Shown: positions 1 to 9,052, counted from the stretch's first letter. The stretch is DNA of 64,000 nt from Terriglobales bacterium (GCA_027485675.1 JAIXQP010000033.1:124001-188000); one strand, 5' to 3'. Numbers and translations: made by a program. Notes: generated by a model not told the origin, from the sequence alone.

Positions 1-138
1 GGCATCTCGCCGGGGGGCCGCGTCCTCGGCCGCTTTAAGGGCACCGGCTATCGCCCCCACGTTGCCCAACGCATCAAAGCCTACGGCACCAAACTCGACG
101 ATGCCATCTTTGACGAAGTGCGGGAGGTCGTCGACTAA
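1..138 (+). CDS. cpaF: CpaF/TadA-type pilus assembly ATPase, C-terminal end (partial)
   Basis: Only the last 45 codons are present and the 5' part lies outside the window. The frame reads in from base 1 to a TAA at 136-138. The residues, including VLGRFKGTGYRP and an ending rich in Asp and Glu, resemble the end of CpaF ATPases, where a GRF.ATG.RP segment is typical. CpaF is the cytoplasmic secretion ATPase that powers Tad (Flp) pilus assembly. Its stop codon overlaps the ATG of tadB by one base, which supports the assignment and suggests translational coupling. With so little sequence the family call rests partly on the tadB and tadC neighbours. Confidence 0.75.
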   Translation, partial: GISPGGRVLGRFKGTGYRPHVAQRIKAYGTKLDDAIFDEVREVVD

Positions 139-1106
139 TGGGCTTCTTCCTCGTCGCCTTCGTCATCTTCAGCGTCGCCTTCCTCGCCGCCGGCTACTAC
201 GTCTTCAGCGTCCCTCAGCAGCAGGCCGCCGATGTGCTCGGCTCCCGGCTCCGCGAACTCCGCGCCCGTACCGGCGCCCGTCCCACCGGCCGTGGCAATC
301 TCGTCCGCCGCGAGGAGCGCGGCTCGTTCGCCTTCCTCGCCGATCTCTTCACTTGGGGCGGCCTCGTCGGCCGGCTGCAGAAATCCATCCGCCAGGCCGA
401 CCTCCGCTATCAGGCCACCGACGTCATCGGCCTCTGCCTCATCCTCTTCGTCGGCTTCCTGCTGCTGTTCAGTCTGTTCGTCCCCTCCCTCCTGCTCCGC
501 GTCCTCTTCTCCGGTCTGTTTGGCTTCGTTCCGGTGGCCTATATCCTTCGCCAGCGCGCCGCCCGGCTCGGCAAGTTCGAACATCAACTCCCCGACGCCA
601 TCGATCTCTTTAACCGCTCGATGAAAGCAGGCCACAACATCCAGTCGGGTCTCGAAACCATCTCGACGGAAGCCTCCGATCCAGTCAAACAGGAGTTCAA
701 GAAGTTGATGGAAGAGATGTCGCTCGGCTCCACGCTCGATGCCGCGCTCCACAATCTCGGCGAACGTGTCCCGCTCATCGATCTCAAGTTCTTCATCACC
801 GGCCTCATCCTGCAACGGCAAACTGGCGCCAACATGGTCGCTGTTCTCGAGAACCTCTCGACGCTCGTCCGCGAACGCCTCGCCCTGCAGGAGAAGATGA
901 AAGCCGCCACCGCCCAGCAGCGTTGGTCCGCCGCGCTGCTCTGCGGCATGCCCATCGTTTTCGGTCTTGCCCTTTGGGTCATGAAGCCCGAATACATCGA
1001 CGTCCTCGTCAACGATCCCGTCGGCAGTAAGTTCTTCGCCTATGGCGTCGTCTCCGAGGTGGTCGGCATTCTCGTCATCCGGAAGCTGTCGAGTCCGAAA
1101 ATATGA
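138..1106 (+). CDS. tadB: Tad pilus inner-membrane platform protein TadB (type II secretion F family)
   Basis: A 322-residue inner-membrane platform protein of the Tad (tight adherence, Flp pilus) machine, predicted to pair with TadC and the CpaF ATPase. It opens with a hydrophobic segment (about residues 2-24), has two more around 96-137, then a soluble T2SSF-type helical domain (about 148-275, containing FNRSMKAGHNIQSGL), and ends with two membrane segments. This is the usual TadB layout and length. The ATG overlaps the cpaF stop, and its own TGA overlaps the tadC ATG (ATGA), so the three genes form one operon. Confidence 0.9.
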   Translation: MGFFLVAFVIFSVAFLAAGYYVFSVPQQQAADVLGSRLRELRARTGARPTGRGNLVRREERGSFAFLADLFTWGGLVGRLQKSIRQADLRYQATDVIGLCLILFVGFLLLFSLFVPSLLLRVLFSGLFGFVPVAYILRQRAARLGKFEHQLPDAIDLFNRSMKAGHNIQSGLETISTEASDPVKQEFKKLMEEMSLGSTLDAALHNLGERVPLIDLKFFITGLILQRQTGANMVAVLENLSTLVRERLALQEKMKAATAQQRWSAALLCGMPIVFGLALWVMKPEYIDVLVNDPVGSKFFAYGVVSEVVGILVIRKLSSPKI

Positions 1107-2044
1107 TCACCGCGCTCTTCTTCCTCCTCACCTTCGCGGCGATCGCCGCCCTCCTCTGGAGCGGCTTTCAACTCCTGCAGCCGCCCGACAATCCGCTCGA
1201 TGACCGGCTCGACGAGCTCATGTCCATCAGCCGCGGCGGCGCCGGCCCGCAGAAGCGCCGTCAGTTCGGCACCGGCTTCTGGGAGCGCTTTCTCTACTTC
1301 CTCAATCTCGTTCCTGGCGTGGACAGCATTCTCGAAGAGAGCGAACTCCTGCTCCGCCAAGCCGGCATCCGCCGCCGCGAAGCGCTGGCTTACTATGCGA
1401 TGTTCAACCTGCTCTTCTTCATCGTGCTCTTCGCCGGCTCCTGGTTCATCCAGCCGGACGATAAGCCGCTGATCAACCGTCTCCTCGGCCTGGTCCCGGC
1501 GGTCCTCCTCGGCTGGCTCCTGCCGAAGCAGGTTCTCTACCGCCTCATGAGGCGCTACCGCAACAAGCTGCAGGAGTCGCTCCCCGATACGGTCGACCTG
1601 CTCGGCATCGTCCTTGGCACCGGCCTCGCGCTCGATCAGGCTCTCACCCGCGTCTGCGAAGAGATGCAGTTCATCTACCCCGAACTCTCCGCCGAGTTCT
1701 TCACGGTCGTCATGCAGGTGAAGGCCGGACAGGACCGTTCGAAAGCCTTCCAGCAACTGGTCCGCCGCACCGGCATTGAAGACATCAAGTCGCTCGCCGC
1801 CATGATCATCCAAAGCGAACGCTTCGGCACCAGCCTCTCGCAGGCGCTTAAGGTCTATGCCGATGCGCTCCGCGCCCGCCGCCGGCTGCGCGGCGAAGCG
1901 ATGGTCGGCAAGGCCGGCATCAAGATGGTGCTCGCTACCGTCGTCTTCATCCTGCCGGTGGTCTTCATCATCACGCTGGTCCCCGCGATGATATCGATGC
2001 TCAACAATCTCAAAGGCGGCATCGGCGCCAGCGCCGGCCGCTAG
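1103..2044 (+). CDS. tadC: Tad pilus inner-membrane platform protein TadC (type II secretion F family)
   Basis: A 313-residue partner of TadB. It has an N-terminal membrane segment (about 1-25), two central segments near residues 95-140, a T2SSF domain (about 155-285, including the stretch TGLALDQALTRVCEE) and a hydrophobic C-terminus, matching TadC topology. Together TadB and TadC form the membrane platform on which pilin is assembled. It is the last gene of the visible tad operon. No pilin, prepilin peptidase or secretin gene is in the window, so the rest of the locus must lie to the left. Its 3' end overlaps the convergent CoA-binding protein gene by four bases. Confidence 0.9.
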   Translation: MITALFFLLTFAAIAALLWSGFQLLQPPDNPLDDRLDELMSISRGGAGPQKRRQFGTGFWERFLYFLNLVPGVDSILEESELLLRQAGIRRREALAYYAMFNLLFFIVLFAGSWFIQPDDKPLINRLLGLVPAVLLGWLLPKQVLYRLMRRYRNKLQESLPDTVDLLGIVLGTGLALDQALTRVCEEMQFIYPELSAEFFTVVMQVKAGQDRSKAFQQLVRRTGIEDIKSLAAMIIQSERFGTSLSQALKVYADALRARRRLRGEAMVGKAGIKMVLATVVFILPVVFIITLVPAMISMLNNLKGGIGASAGR

Positions 2045-2427
2045 GCGAACAGCCGGCGGTGGACCTTCAGCAGGCAGCGGTCCTGCACCACGTCGAGGCC
2101 CTCGGGGATCTCCTCGCACGTGATGCCTTCCTGCAGCCACGCATAGCGCAAGCCCAGCGTCTTCATCTCGGCCAGGATGCCGGGCACCGCATCGGACGCC
2201 CGGAACACGTCCACCAGGTCAATCGTCTCCGGCACCGCGCTGAGCGAACGGTACGTCTTCTCGCCCAGCACCTCTTTCTCGAGCGGGTGCACCGGGATGA
2301 TGCGATATCCCTGCTTCTGCAGATACGCCGCCACCCCGTACGCCGGCCGGTCCGGCCGGTCTGACAATCCCACCACGGCGATCGTCTTCACCCGTTCGAG
2401 CAGCGCCCGAATCTCTGGGTCACTCAC
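2041..2427 (-). CDS. CoA-binding domain protein (YccU-like)
   Basis: A 128-residue single-domain Rossmann protein. The start (TIAVVGLSDRPDRPAYGVA) and the middle (YRIIPVHPLEKEVLGEK) match the small CoA-binding family that includes E. coli YccU. These proteins resemble the nucleotide-binding domain of succinyl-CoA synthetase. The biological role is not established. The start is a GTG that overlaps the end of the upstream rluB gene by eight bases, so it is probably translated from the same message as scpA, scpB and rluB. The 3' end runs four bases into tadC on the other strand. Confidence 0.85.
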   Translation of the reverse strand: MSDPEIRALLERVKTIAVVGLSDRPDRPAYGVAAYLQKQGYRIIPVHPLEKEVLGEKTYRSLSAVPETIDLVDVFRASDAVPGILAEMKTLGLRYAWLQEGITCEEIPEGLDVVQDRCLLKVHRRLFA

Positions 2428-3163
2428 TGGTCGCCACCAGCTTCTCGAGCTTCAAAATCCGCCGGAACTTCGCCACTTCCTTCGGATTCAAAGACCGCCA
2501 TTCCCCCTGCTTCAATTCGCCCAACTCGAGGAACCCGACCTTCACTCGCTTCAACTTCTCCACCAGCCGGCCGAAGTAGCGGAACATCATGCGGATCTGG
2601 TTCTGCCGCCCTTCAATCAACTGCACCTCATACCACGGGTTCTCTTGATTCTTCAGCATCTTCAGCCCCGCCGGCGCCGTCCGCTTGCCGTGCAGCGGCA
2701 CCCCGCGGCGGAACTGCTCTTCCTGCTCATGCGTCAGGTTGCCGGTCGTCTTCACCACGTAGGTCTTCACCAACTGGCTATGCGCGCTCATCACGCGGTT
2801 GGCAAACTCGCCGTCGTTGGTCAGCAGCAGCAGCCCTTCGGAGGCATAGTCCAGCCGCCCCACCGGATAGACCCGCTCCTTCAAGCCCTTCATCAACTGG
2901 TGCACCGTCGGCCGCCCTTCCGGGTCGTGCATGGTCGTGACGTATCCCACCGGCTTATTCAGCGCCAGATACAAAAAGCCCTTCGGCTTCTTGATCAGCT
3001 TGCCGTCCACCTTAATGTGGTCCGTGTCCAGGTCCGCCTTCGTCCCCAACTCGGTGACGATCTCGCCGTTGACGCTCACGCGCCCTTCGACGATCAACTG
3101 CTCCGCCTTCCGGCGGCTGGTCACCCCGGCGCCGGACAGGATCTTCTGCAAACGCTCCTGCAT
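2420..3163 (-). CDS. rluB: 23S rRNA pseudouridine synthase, RluB/RsuA family
   Basis: A 247-residue enzyme that converts a specific uridine in 23S rRNA to pseudouridine. The N-terminus is an S4 RNA-binding domain (MQERLQKILSGAGVTSRRKA, residues 1-20, extending to about 60). The catalytic domain carries the family motif GRLDYASEGLLLLT, whose Asp is the expected nucleophile. There is no long basic C-terminal tail. Its ATG overlaps the stop codon of scpB. This scpA-scpB-rluB arrangement is conserved in many bacteria. Confidence 0.93.
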   Translation of the reverse strand: MQERLQKILSGAGVTSRRKAEQLIVEGRVSVNGEIVTELGTKADLDTDHIKVDGKLIKKPKGFLYLALNKPVGYVTTMHDPEGRPTVHQLMKGLKERVYPVGRLDYASEGLLLLTNDGEFANRVMSAHSQLVKTYVVKTTGNLTHEQEEQFRRGVPLHGKRTAPAGLKMLKNQENPWYEVQLIEGRQNQIRMMFRYFGRLVEKLKRVKVGFLELGELKQGEWRSLNPKEVAKFRRILKLEKLVATSE

Positions 3164-3945
3164 TACGCCGCCCCCTCGGGCGCCGGCGTCTCTGCCGTCT
3201 CGGCTTCCCGCAACTCCAACGCCTCCGTGGTGGCCTCGGCCTCCTCTTCGCTGAACGCCAACCGCCGCAGCTCTTCAAACTCCTTGAGCGATGGCAGCTC
3301 CTTCAACGAACTCAGGCCAAACTGCACGAGAAACTCTTTATTTGTTTTATACAGAATCGGCTTGCCGATCACGTTCTTCCGCCCGGCCACCTGCACCAGC
3401 TTCCGGTCGAGCAGTGTCTTCAATACGCCGCCGCCCTGCACCCCGCGGATCTCCATGATCTCGGGCGCCGTAATCGGCTGCTTGTAGGCAATCACCGCCA
3501 AGGTCTCGAGCGCCGCCAGCGATAGCTTCAGCGGCGGTTTCAAATTCTTCACAAACAGCCGCACCTGCTCATGCAGCTCCGGCTTGGTCGCCATTTTAAA
3601 ACCGCCCGCGATCTCCTTGATCTGCAGGCCGCGCTCCGGCTTGGCAAACTCGTCCACCAGCTCGGCTAGCAAAGACTCGATCCGCGCCAGCGGTTGCCGC
3701 AGCGCCAGGGCGATCTGCTTGGCTTCAAGCGGCTCTTCCGTCACGTAGATAACGGCTTCGAGAATCGCCTTCAACTCCGTATCGGAGTACTCCGCCGCCG
3801 GCTCCGGCTCCGCTTCGGATGCGGGCTCCGGCTCCGCCTCCATCTCCACCGCCAACTCCCCCACCGGCTCCACCAGAGCCTCTACTGCTTCCACTTCCGC
3901 GGCGGCCGTCTCGGCCTGTTCCCGCGGTTCCAATTCGTCTGCCAT
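3163..3945 (-). CDS. scpB: Segregation and condensation protein B
   Basis: A 260-residue kleisin-associated subunit that works with ScpA and SMC in chromosome compaction and segregation. The conserved winged-helix region starts at about residue 55 (ELKAILEAVIYVTEEPLE) and includes ALETLAVIAYKQPITAPEI and the RGV.GGGVLKTLL-type signature typical of ScpB. The first 55 residues are an unusually acidic, Ala/Glu-rich extension (PEPASEAEPEPAAE) and are probably disordered. A further Glu/Ala-rich tail follows the second winged helix. It lies between scpA (10 bases upstream) and rluB (one-base overlap). Confidence 0.93.
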   Translation of the reverse strand: MADELEPREQAETAAAEVEAVEALVEPVGELAVEMEAEPEPASEAEPEPAAEYSDTELKAILEAVIYVTEEPLEAKQIALALRQPLARIESLLAELVDEFAKPERGLQIKEIAGGFKMATKPELHEQVRLFVKNLKPPLKLSLAALETLAVIAYKQPITAPEIMEIRGVQGGGVLKTLLDRKLVQVAGRKNVIGKPILYKTNKEFLVQFGLSSLKELPSLKEFEELRRLAFSEEEAEATTEALELREAETAETPAPEGAA

Positions 3946-3955
3946 AGCTTCCTAC

Positions 3956-4738
3956 TTAACTGTATTCTTCTTCTAACCGGGCGATCGCTTCGCCCTCGGG
4001 GAACGCCTCGTCGAAGCGGTCCGTCTTCGCCAGGCCAATATCGCCGAACGCTTCCGACTGCACCAGCTTGATGGCCTGATTCTTCACCATCTCGAGAATC
4101 GCCAGGAACATCGCAATCATCGCGTTCCGGCTCCGCTGCCGTTCAAACATCTCCGTGGCCGAAACACTCGCGCCCTTTCGCAGATCCCGCATGACGTTCT
4201 TCAGGTAATGGATCATGTCCGGCACCGTCACGTCTTCCTTGGTGATCTCGAACTGCGGCCGGTTCTTGGCCCGCTCAATCACCTTTTGCAGCGTCTGCAC
4301 CAGGTCAAACAGCGTCACCGAAAGGCCCTGCTCTTCCTCGGCCAGGAAGTCCTTCAGCGCCGGGTTCGACCACGCCGCCTCTTCCACCAGCCGCTTCTGC
4401 TGCAGCATCTCGGCGGCGTTCTTGAACCGCTCGTGCTCAATCAACCGTTCCACGAGCTCCTGCCGCGGATCCTCCTGCGGATCCATCTTTTCGAGTTCCG
4501 GGTCCCGCGGCAGCAGCGTCTTCGACTTGATGTGAATCAACGTCGCGGCCATGTACACGAACTCGGCGCTCAGCTCAATATCCAGCGCGTTCGCCTTCCC
4601 GATGTATTCCAAATACTGCGACGTAATCTTCGCAATCGGAATGTCGTAGATATTGATCTGGTGCTTGCGAATCAAGTCAAGCAGAAGGTCCAGGGGCCCT
4701 TCATACTGCTCGATATGGATTTGCAACGGAGACGACAC
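3956..4738 (-). CDS. scpA: Segregation and condensation protein A (kleisin)
   Basis: A 260-residue kleisin that bridges SMC heads and binds ScpB. The N-terminal signature is clear (YEGPLDLLLDLIRKHQINIY at about 12-31, then IPIAKITSQYLEYI), followed by AELVYMAATLIHIKSK-like residues and a C-terminal winged-helix region that includes ATEMFERQRSR and FLAILEMVKN. The start used here is a GTG at 4738, close to the end of the upstream S9 peptidase gene (stop at 4745), so it may be cotranscribed with that gene. Length is normal for the family. Confidence 0.93.
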   Translation of the reverse strand: MSSPLQIHIEQYEGPLDLLLDLIRKHQINIYDIPIAKITSQYLEYIGKANALDIELSAEFVYMAATLIHIKSKTLLPRDPELEKMDPQEDPRQELVERLIEHERFKNAAEMLQQKRLVEEAAWSNPALKDFLAEEEQGLSVTLFDLVQTLQKVIERAKNRPQFEITKEDVTVPDMIHYLKNVMRDLRKGASVSATEMFERQRSRNAMIAMFLAILEMVKNQAIKLVQSEAFGDIGLAKTDRFDEAFPEGEAIARLEEEYS

Positions 4739-4744
4739 TTCTAG

Positions 4745-6778
4745 TTAGGGTACCACCGTCACCGGCTTTTTCGTCCATTCCGTCACCCAGTCGAGGAACG
4801 TCTGGTACCACAGCAAGGTGTTCTGCGGCTTCCCGATCCAGTGCCCTTCGTCCGGAAACGTCAATAACTTCGACGGCACTTTCTTCATCTGCAGCGCGGT
4901 GAAAAGCTGCAACCCCTGCCCCAGCGGCACCCGGTAGTCCAGGTCTCCGTGGATCACCAGCGTCGGCGTCCGGAACTCGTTGACGAAGTAGCTCGGCGAC
5001 CATTTCGCGTAGGCGTCCGGGTTGTCCCACGGCATCCCCCGAAACTCCCAGTTCACAAACCACAGCTCTTCCGTTTCGCCCGCCATGCTCCGCAGGTCGT
5101 ACACCCCGGCGTGCGAAACAAACGCCTTGAACTTCTGCGTATGGCCCAGCATCCAGTTCACCATGTAGCCGCCGTAGCTGCCGCCCGCCGCCGCGAACCG
5201 CTCCGCGTCCGCCCACGGTTGCGCCGCCACGTGGTCGACGGTCGCCATGATGTCTTCGTAAACCTTCCCGCCCCAGTCGTTGTTGATGTCGTCGGTGAAC
5301 TTCTGCCCGTAGCCCGTGGAACCCCGCGGATTCGGCATCACCACCACGAATCCCGCCGCTGCAAAAATCTGCGGATTCCACCGGTAGCTCCACGCCTCGT
5401 TCCAGGCGCCCTGCGGCCCGCCGTGGATTAGGAACAACACCGGATACTTCTCCTGCACCGTGAATCCGGCCGGCTTCAGCACGAAACTCGAAACCTTCGC
5501 CCCCTCGGCGCCCGTTACCGTGATCTCTTCAAAGTTCGGCAGGTTGTACTCGGCGACGATCTCGTCGTTCATCTTCGTCAAGGGCGTAATCTTCCCGTCG
5601 CCCGAGTTCACCCGGTAAATCTCGGTCGGGTGCGACCCGTTCTGCTGCGTGAAGATAATGGTCCTGGCGTCCGGCGTAAACTGCACATCATCGTAGGTGG
5701 CATTGCCGGAGACGATCGACCGCGCCCCGCCCGTCCCACTCAGCACAAACATCTGAATGCTCTGCCGGCCCCGGTCTTCAATCGTGAAGAACAGCCGCGT
5801 CGAGTCCGGCGTCCACGTCAGGCTCTGCACATTCAGGTTAATGTTCTCGGTCAAATCGCGGACCTTGCCCTCGGTCCGCTTCATCAGGAACAGGCGCCAC
5901 CGGTCGGATTCGTATCCGGCGGTCTTCTGCGCCCGCCAGGCGATCCACTGTCCGTCCGGCGAATAGGCCGGCGAAACGTCCGCCCCTGGCGTGCTGGTGA
6001 TCTTGGTTGCCTCGCCGCCCTCCGGCGATACGGTGTAGAGATTGCTGTTCGTCGAAAGCGCCTGGTCGGCATCGGTGTTCACCACGTAGCAGATCTCTTT
6101 CGAATCTGGCGCAATCGCGTACCCGTCCGGCCCGCCCAGCGAGAACGTCGGCACCTCATGCGGACCCGGCGTCAGGTCGCGCGACTCGCCGCCCTCCACC
6201 TGCACCACCAGCAGATGGCTCCGCCGCTTCGACCGCCACTGGTTCCAATGCCGGTAGAGCAGGGAAGTGGCCACGCGGGCCTTCGTCTTCGCCGCCTTCT
6301 CCTCGGCCAGTTTCCGTTCGTTGCAGCTCTCGTTGGTGCACTCCGGGAACACTTCACTCACAAACAGCAGCCGCGTTCCGTCCGGGAAGAAGGTCACGCC
6401 GCCCGCCTCGGTCGCAATCTTGGTCACCTGCCGCTGCTCGGTCCCGTCCTGGTTCATCATCCAGATTTGCGACGATCCGGCCCGGTCGGAAATATAAGCG
6501 ACCCGCTTCGAGTCCGGCGACCACCGCGGCCGTTCATTGCTGCCCTCGCTCGTCAACGCAAACGGCGTCCCCCCCGCCAGGGGCACCGAGTAGATCTGAC
6601 TCGTCTTCTTGTTGCCTTCGAGGTCCACCGTTTGCACCACAAACAGCACCGTTTTGCCGTCCGGCGACAGTTGGGGGTCCGACAAGCGTTTCATCCGCAT
6701 CAACCCCGGGACATCAAACGGCTTGGCCGCCGTGAGACTCACGGCGAGAGCGGCCCAAAGACAAAGAATCCGCAGCAT
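4745..6778 (-). CDS. Secreted S9 family (prolyl oligopeptidase-type) peptidase
   Basis: A 677-residue exported serine peptidase. The ATG at 6778 gives a clear signal peptide (MLRILCLWAALAVSLTA). The frame stays open upstream to 7300, but that extension runs antisense through the carbonic-anhydrase-like gene and has no protein-like content. After the signal come WD40/PD40-like propeller repeats (LSPDGKTVLFV, SPDSKRVAYISD, SPDGQWIAWRA) to about residue 400, then an alpha/beta-hydrolase catalytic domain. The likely triad is Ser534 in GGSYGGY, Asp614 in HGDLDYR and His646 in DEGHW. This layout is typical of acylaminoacyl-peptidase or dipeptidyl-peptidase-like enzymes that degrade peptides in the periplasm. 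Confidence 0.93.
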   Translation of the reverse strand: MLRILCLWAALAVSLTAAKPFDVPGLMRMKRLSDPQLSPDGKTVLFVVQTVDLEGNKKTSQIYSVPLAGGTPFALTSEGSNERPRWSPDSKRVAYISDRAGSSQIWMMNQDGTEQRQVTKIATEAGGVTFFPDGTRLLFVSEVFPECTNESCNERKLAEEKAAKTKARVATSLLYRHWNQWRSKRRSHLLVVQVEGGESRDLTPGPHEVPTFSLGGPDGYAIAPDSKEICYVVNTDADQALSTNSNLYTVSPEGGEATKITSTPGADVSPAYSPDGQWIAWRAQKTAGYESDRWRLFLMKRTEGKVRDLTENINLNVQSLTWTPDSTRLFFTIEDRGRQSIQMFVLSGTGGARSIVSGNATYDDVQFTPDARTIIFTQQNGSHPTEIYRVNSGDGKITPLTKMNDEIVAEYNLPNFEEITVTGAEGAKVSSFVLKPAGFTVQEKYPVLFLIHGGPQGAWNEAWSYRWNPQIFAAAGFVVVMPNPRGSTGYGQKFTDDINNDWGGKVYEDIMATVDHVAAQPWADAERFAAAGGSYGGYMVNWMLGHTQKFKAFVSHAGVYDLRSMAGETEELWFVNWEFRGMPWDNPDAYAKWSPSYFVNEFRTPTLVIHGDLDYRVPLGQGLQLFTALQMKKVPSKLLTFPDEGHWIGKPQNTLLWYQTFLDWVTEWTKKPVTVVP

Positions 6779-6826
6779 TCTTCTTATTGTAGTGGACCCC
6801 TGCGCGATAATATCGTGGAGACGCTC

Positions 6827-7345
6827 ATGATTCGCCCTTTCCAAGGCATCCACCCCACCATCGCCCCCTCGGCCTACATCGACCCCGCCGCCGTCCTCAT
6901 CGGCCAAGTCACCATCGGCGAGAACGTGAGCGTTTGGCCCCACGCCACCCTCCGCGGCGATGTCAACAAGATCTTCATCGGCGACGACTCCAACATCCAG
7001 GACAACGCCGTCGTCCACGTCGAACACAAGCTCTTTGAATGCCACGTCGGCTGCCGGGTCACCGTCGGCCACTCCGTTGTTCTCCATGGCTGTGTCATCG
7101 AAGACGACTCGCTCATCGGCATCGGCGCCATCGTGCTCAACGGCGCTCGCGTCGGCCAGGGCTCCGTCGTCGCCGCCGGCTCGCTCGTGCCCGAAGGCAT
7201 GCAGATCCCCCCGGGCTCGCTGGTCATGGGCGTCCCCGCCAAAATCCGCCGCGAGGTCTCGGCCGAAGAGCAGGAACGCTTCCGCCTGAACGCCGCCCAC
7301 TACGTCAACCTAGGACAAACTTACAAGAATGATCAAAGCAGTTAA
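6827..7345 (+). CDS. Gamma-carbonic anhydrase-like hexapeptide-repeat protein
   Basis: A 172-residue left-handed beta-helix protein of the YrdA/PaaY/gamma-carbonic-anhydrase group. Hexapeptide repeats run from about residue 20 (AAVLIGQVTIGENVSVWP) to about 145. The three expected metal-binding histidines are present: His64 (AVVHVEH), His82 (VGHS) and His87 (LHGC). A metal-dependent hydratase or acyl-CoA-linked activity is plausible, but many relatives show little CO2 hydration, so substrate is open. The ATG at 6827 was chosen because the protein fold begins there and the frame upstream is antisense to the S9 peptidase. Its 3' end overlaps the start of hisS by 17 bases. Confidence 0.9.
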   Translation: MIRPFQGIHPTIAPSAYIDPAAVLIGQVTIGENVSVWPHATLRGDVNKIFIGDDSNIQDNAVVHVEHKLFECHVGCRVTVGHSVVLHGCVIEDDSLIGIGAIVLNGARVGQGSVVAAGSLVPEGMQIPPGSLVMGVPAKIRREVSAEEQERFRLNAAHYVNLGQTYKNDQSS

Positions 7346-8579
7346 GGGTACGCGGGACATCCTGCCGCCCCAATCCGGCGTTTGGAACCGCGTCGAAGCC
7401 ACCGCCCGCGAAGTCTTTCGCACGTTCAACTACCACGAGATCCGCACCCCCATCTTCGAGGAGACCGCTCTGTTCGCCCGCGGCGTCGGCGAAGAGACCG
7501 ACATCGTCTCAAAGGAGATGTACACCTTTGACGATCGCGACGGCTCCAAGCTCACCCTCCGCCCGGAGAACACCGCCTCCGTCATCCGCGCCTACATCGA
7601 GCACCGCCTCGACCAGATCCCTGGCACCAAGCGCCTCTACTACCTCGGGCCGATGTTCCGCCGCGAACGCCCGCAGAAAGGCCGCTACCGCCAGTTCTTC
7701 CAGATCGGCGCCGAAGCCATCGGCCTCGAATCCCCCGTGCTCGACGCCGAAATCATCGAACTCGTCTCGACGCTCCTCGGCTCCTGCGGCATCCACGATT
7801 CCCGTCTGCTCATCAACTCTGTCGGCGACCCCGACTCCCGCGGCCGCTACGTCGCCAAGCTGAAGGAGGAACTCGCCAGCCACATCGACGAGCTCTCGGC
7901 CGATTCCCAGCGCCGCGCCGTCACCAACCCCCTCCGCGTCCTCGACTCGAAGGATCCGCAGGACCAGCCGATCGTCGAAAAGCTCCCCAGCATCCACGAC
8001 TTTTTGAACGATAGTTGCCGCGATCACTTCGCCGCCGTCTGCCGCTATCTCACCGACCGGGGCATCGCCTACGAAGTCAACCCGCGCCTCGTCCGCGGCC
8101 TCGACTACTACACCCACACGACGTTCGAGTTTCTCCACGGCGCCCTCGGCGCGCAGAACGCCATCTGCGGCGGTGGCCGCTATAACGGTTTGGCGGAATC
8201 CCTCGGCTCCAAGGTCCCCGCCCCCGGCATCGGTTTCTCCATCGGCCAGGATCGTCTCCTGATGGCCGTCGAAGAGGCCAAGCCCGCCGGCTTCGATCCG
8301 AAGCCGCTCGATCTCTTCATCGCCCCAATGACGGAGGACGCTTTCCAACTCGGCGCCCGCGAAGCCAAGCGACTGCGCCAGTCCGGTTTCAGCGTCGAAG
8401 TAGCCCCCGCCGGCAAGTTCAAAAAGCTCCTCGAACTGGCCAGCAAATCCGGAGCCCGCTTCGCTCTGTTGATCGGTGACGACGAAATCGCCAACGGCCG
8501 CTTCGGCCTCAAGAATCTCGCGACCGGCGAGCAGCAGGCGGTTGCCGCGTTTGACCTCGCGGCCCATCTGCTAGCATGA
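7329..8579 (+). CDS. hisS: Histidyl-tRNA synthetase
   Basis: A 416-residue class II aminoacyl-tRNA synthetase that charges tRNA-His. It starts with KGTRDILPP and carries motif 1 and 2 regions (TLRPENTASVIRAY, YYLGPMFRRERPQKGRYRQF) and the histidine-specific segments RGLDYYTHTTFEF and GGGRYNGL. The C-terminal anticodon-binding domain covers about residues 325-416. Length is normal. It overlaps the gene on each side: 17 bases with the carbonic-anhydrase-like gene and four bases (ATGA) with the OsmC-like gene, so the three are probably cotranscribed. Confidence 0.97.
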   Translation: MIKAVKGTRDILPPQSGVWNRVEATAREVFRTFNYHEIRTPIFEETALFARGVGEETDIVSKEMYTFDDRDGSKLTLRPENTASVIRAYIEHRLDQIPGTKRLYYLGPMFRRERPQKGRYRQFFQIGAEAIGLESPVLDAEIIELVSTLLGSCGIHDSRLLINSVGDPDSRGRYVAKLKEELASHIDELSADSQRRAVTNPLRVLDSKDPQDQPIVEKLPSIHDFLNDSCRDHFAAVCRYLTDRGIAYEVNPRLVRGLDYYTHTTFEFLHGALGAQNAICGGGRYNGLAESLGSKVPAPGIGFSIGQDRLLMAVEEAKPAGFDPKPLDLFIAPMTEDAFQLGAREAKRLRQSGFSVEVAPAGKFKKLLELASKSGARFALLIGDDEIANGRFGLKNLATGEQQAVAAFDLAAHLLA

Positions 8580-9052
8580 CCGGGATGAGTGAACATACCG
8601 CCGTTGTTGAATGGCGCCGCGTCGAGGGCGAGGTCTTCGTTGACAACCGCTATTCACGCCGCCATGCTGTCACCTACGATGCCGACGTGACGGTCCCCCT
8701 GTCCGCCTCGCCGCACGTCGTACCGGTCCCCTACTCCGACCCCAGCGCGGTGGATCCGGAAGAGCTTTTTGTCACCTCGCTCGCCAGTTGCCACATGCTC
8801 TGTTTCTTGTACCTCGCTGCCAAAGCCGGCTACCTCGTCGATAGTTACCGCGACTCCGCCAGTGGCATCCTTGGCCGCAACGCCGCCGGCGCAGCCGCCA
8901 TCACGGTGGTCACCCTCCGGCCGCACTGCGAATTCTCCGGCGCTCGGCAGCCCAGCCCCGCCGAACTCGCCGCCCTGCATGATCAGGCCCACCACGACTG
9001 CTTCCTGGCCAGCTCCGTCCGCTCCGAGATCCGCGTCGAACCGGTGGTCTGA
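8576..9052 (+). CDS. OsmC family protein
   Basis: A 158-residue protein of the OsmC/Ohr-like peroxidase fold. It contains the family segment PEELFVTSLASCHMLCF with Cys72 and a second cysteine at position 142 (HHDCFLA), the pair normally used for thiol-dependent reduction of hydroperoxides. Closest in appearance to the general OsmC branch rather than Ohr. The ATG at 8576 overlaps the hisS stop. A second in-frame ATG at 8585 is an equally possible start. The role in organic hydroperoxide detoxification is inferred from the family. Confidence 0.88.
   Translation: MTGMSEHTAVVEWRRVEGEVFVDNRYSRRHAVTYDADVTVPLSASPHVVPVPYSDPSAVDPEELFVTSLASCHMLCFLYLAAKAGYLVDSYRDSASGILGRNAAGAAAITVVTLRPHCEFSGARQPSPAELAALHDQAHHDCFLASSVRSEIRVEPVV

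Noticed and set aside
1040-2140. Long open frames opposite real genes (for example 1040-2140 minus, 38165-40072 plus, 41409-42923 minus, 44837-46537 plus, 58785-60422 minus)
   Set aside because: They are shadows of conserved genes in GC-rich DNA. Their translations are strongly biased in composition (Ala, Glu, Arg, Pro, His) and show no domains.
6779-7300. N-terminal extension of the S9 peptidase frame upstream of 6778
   Set aside because: It runs antisense through the carbonic-anhydrase-like gene, is Asp/Gly/Ala-rich, and a good signal peptide starts at 6778.
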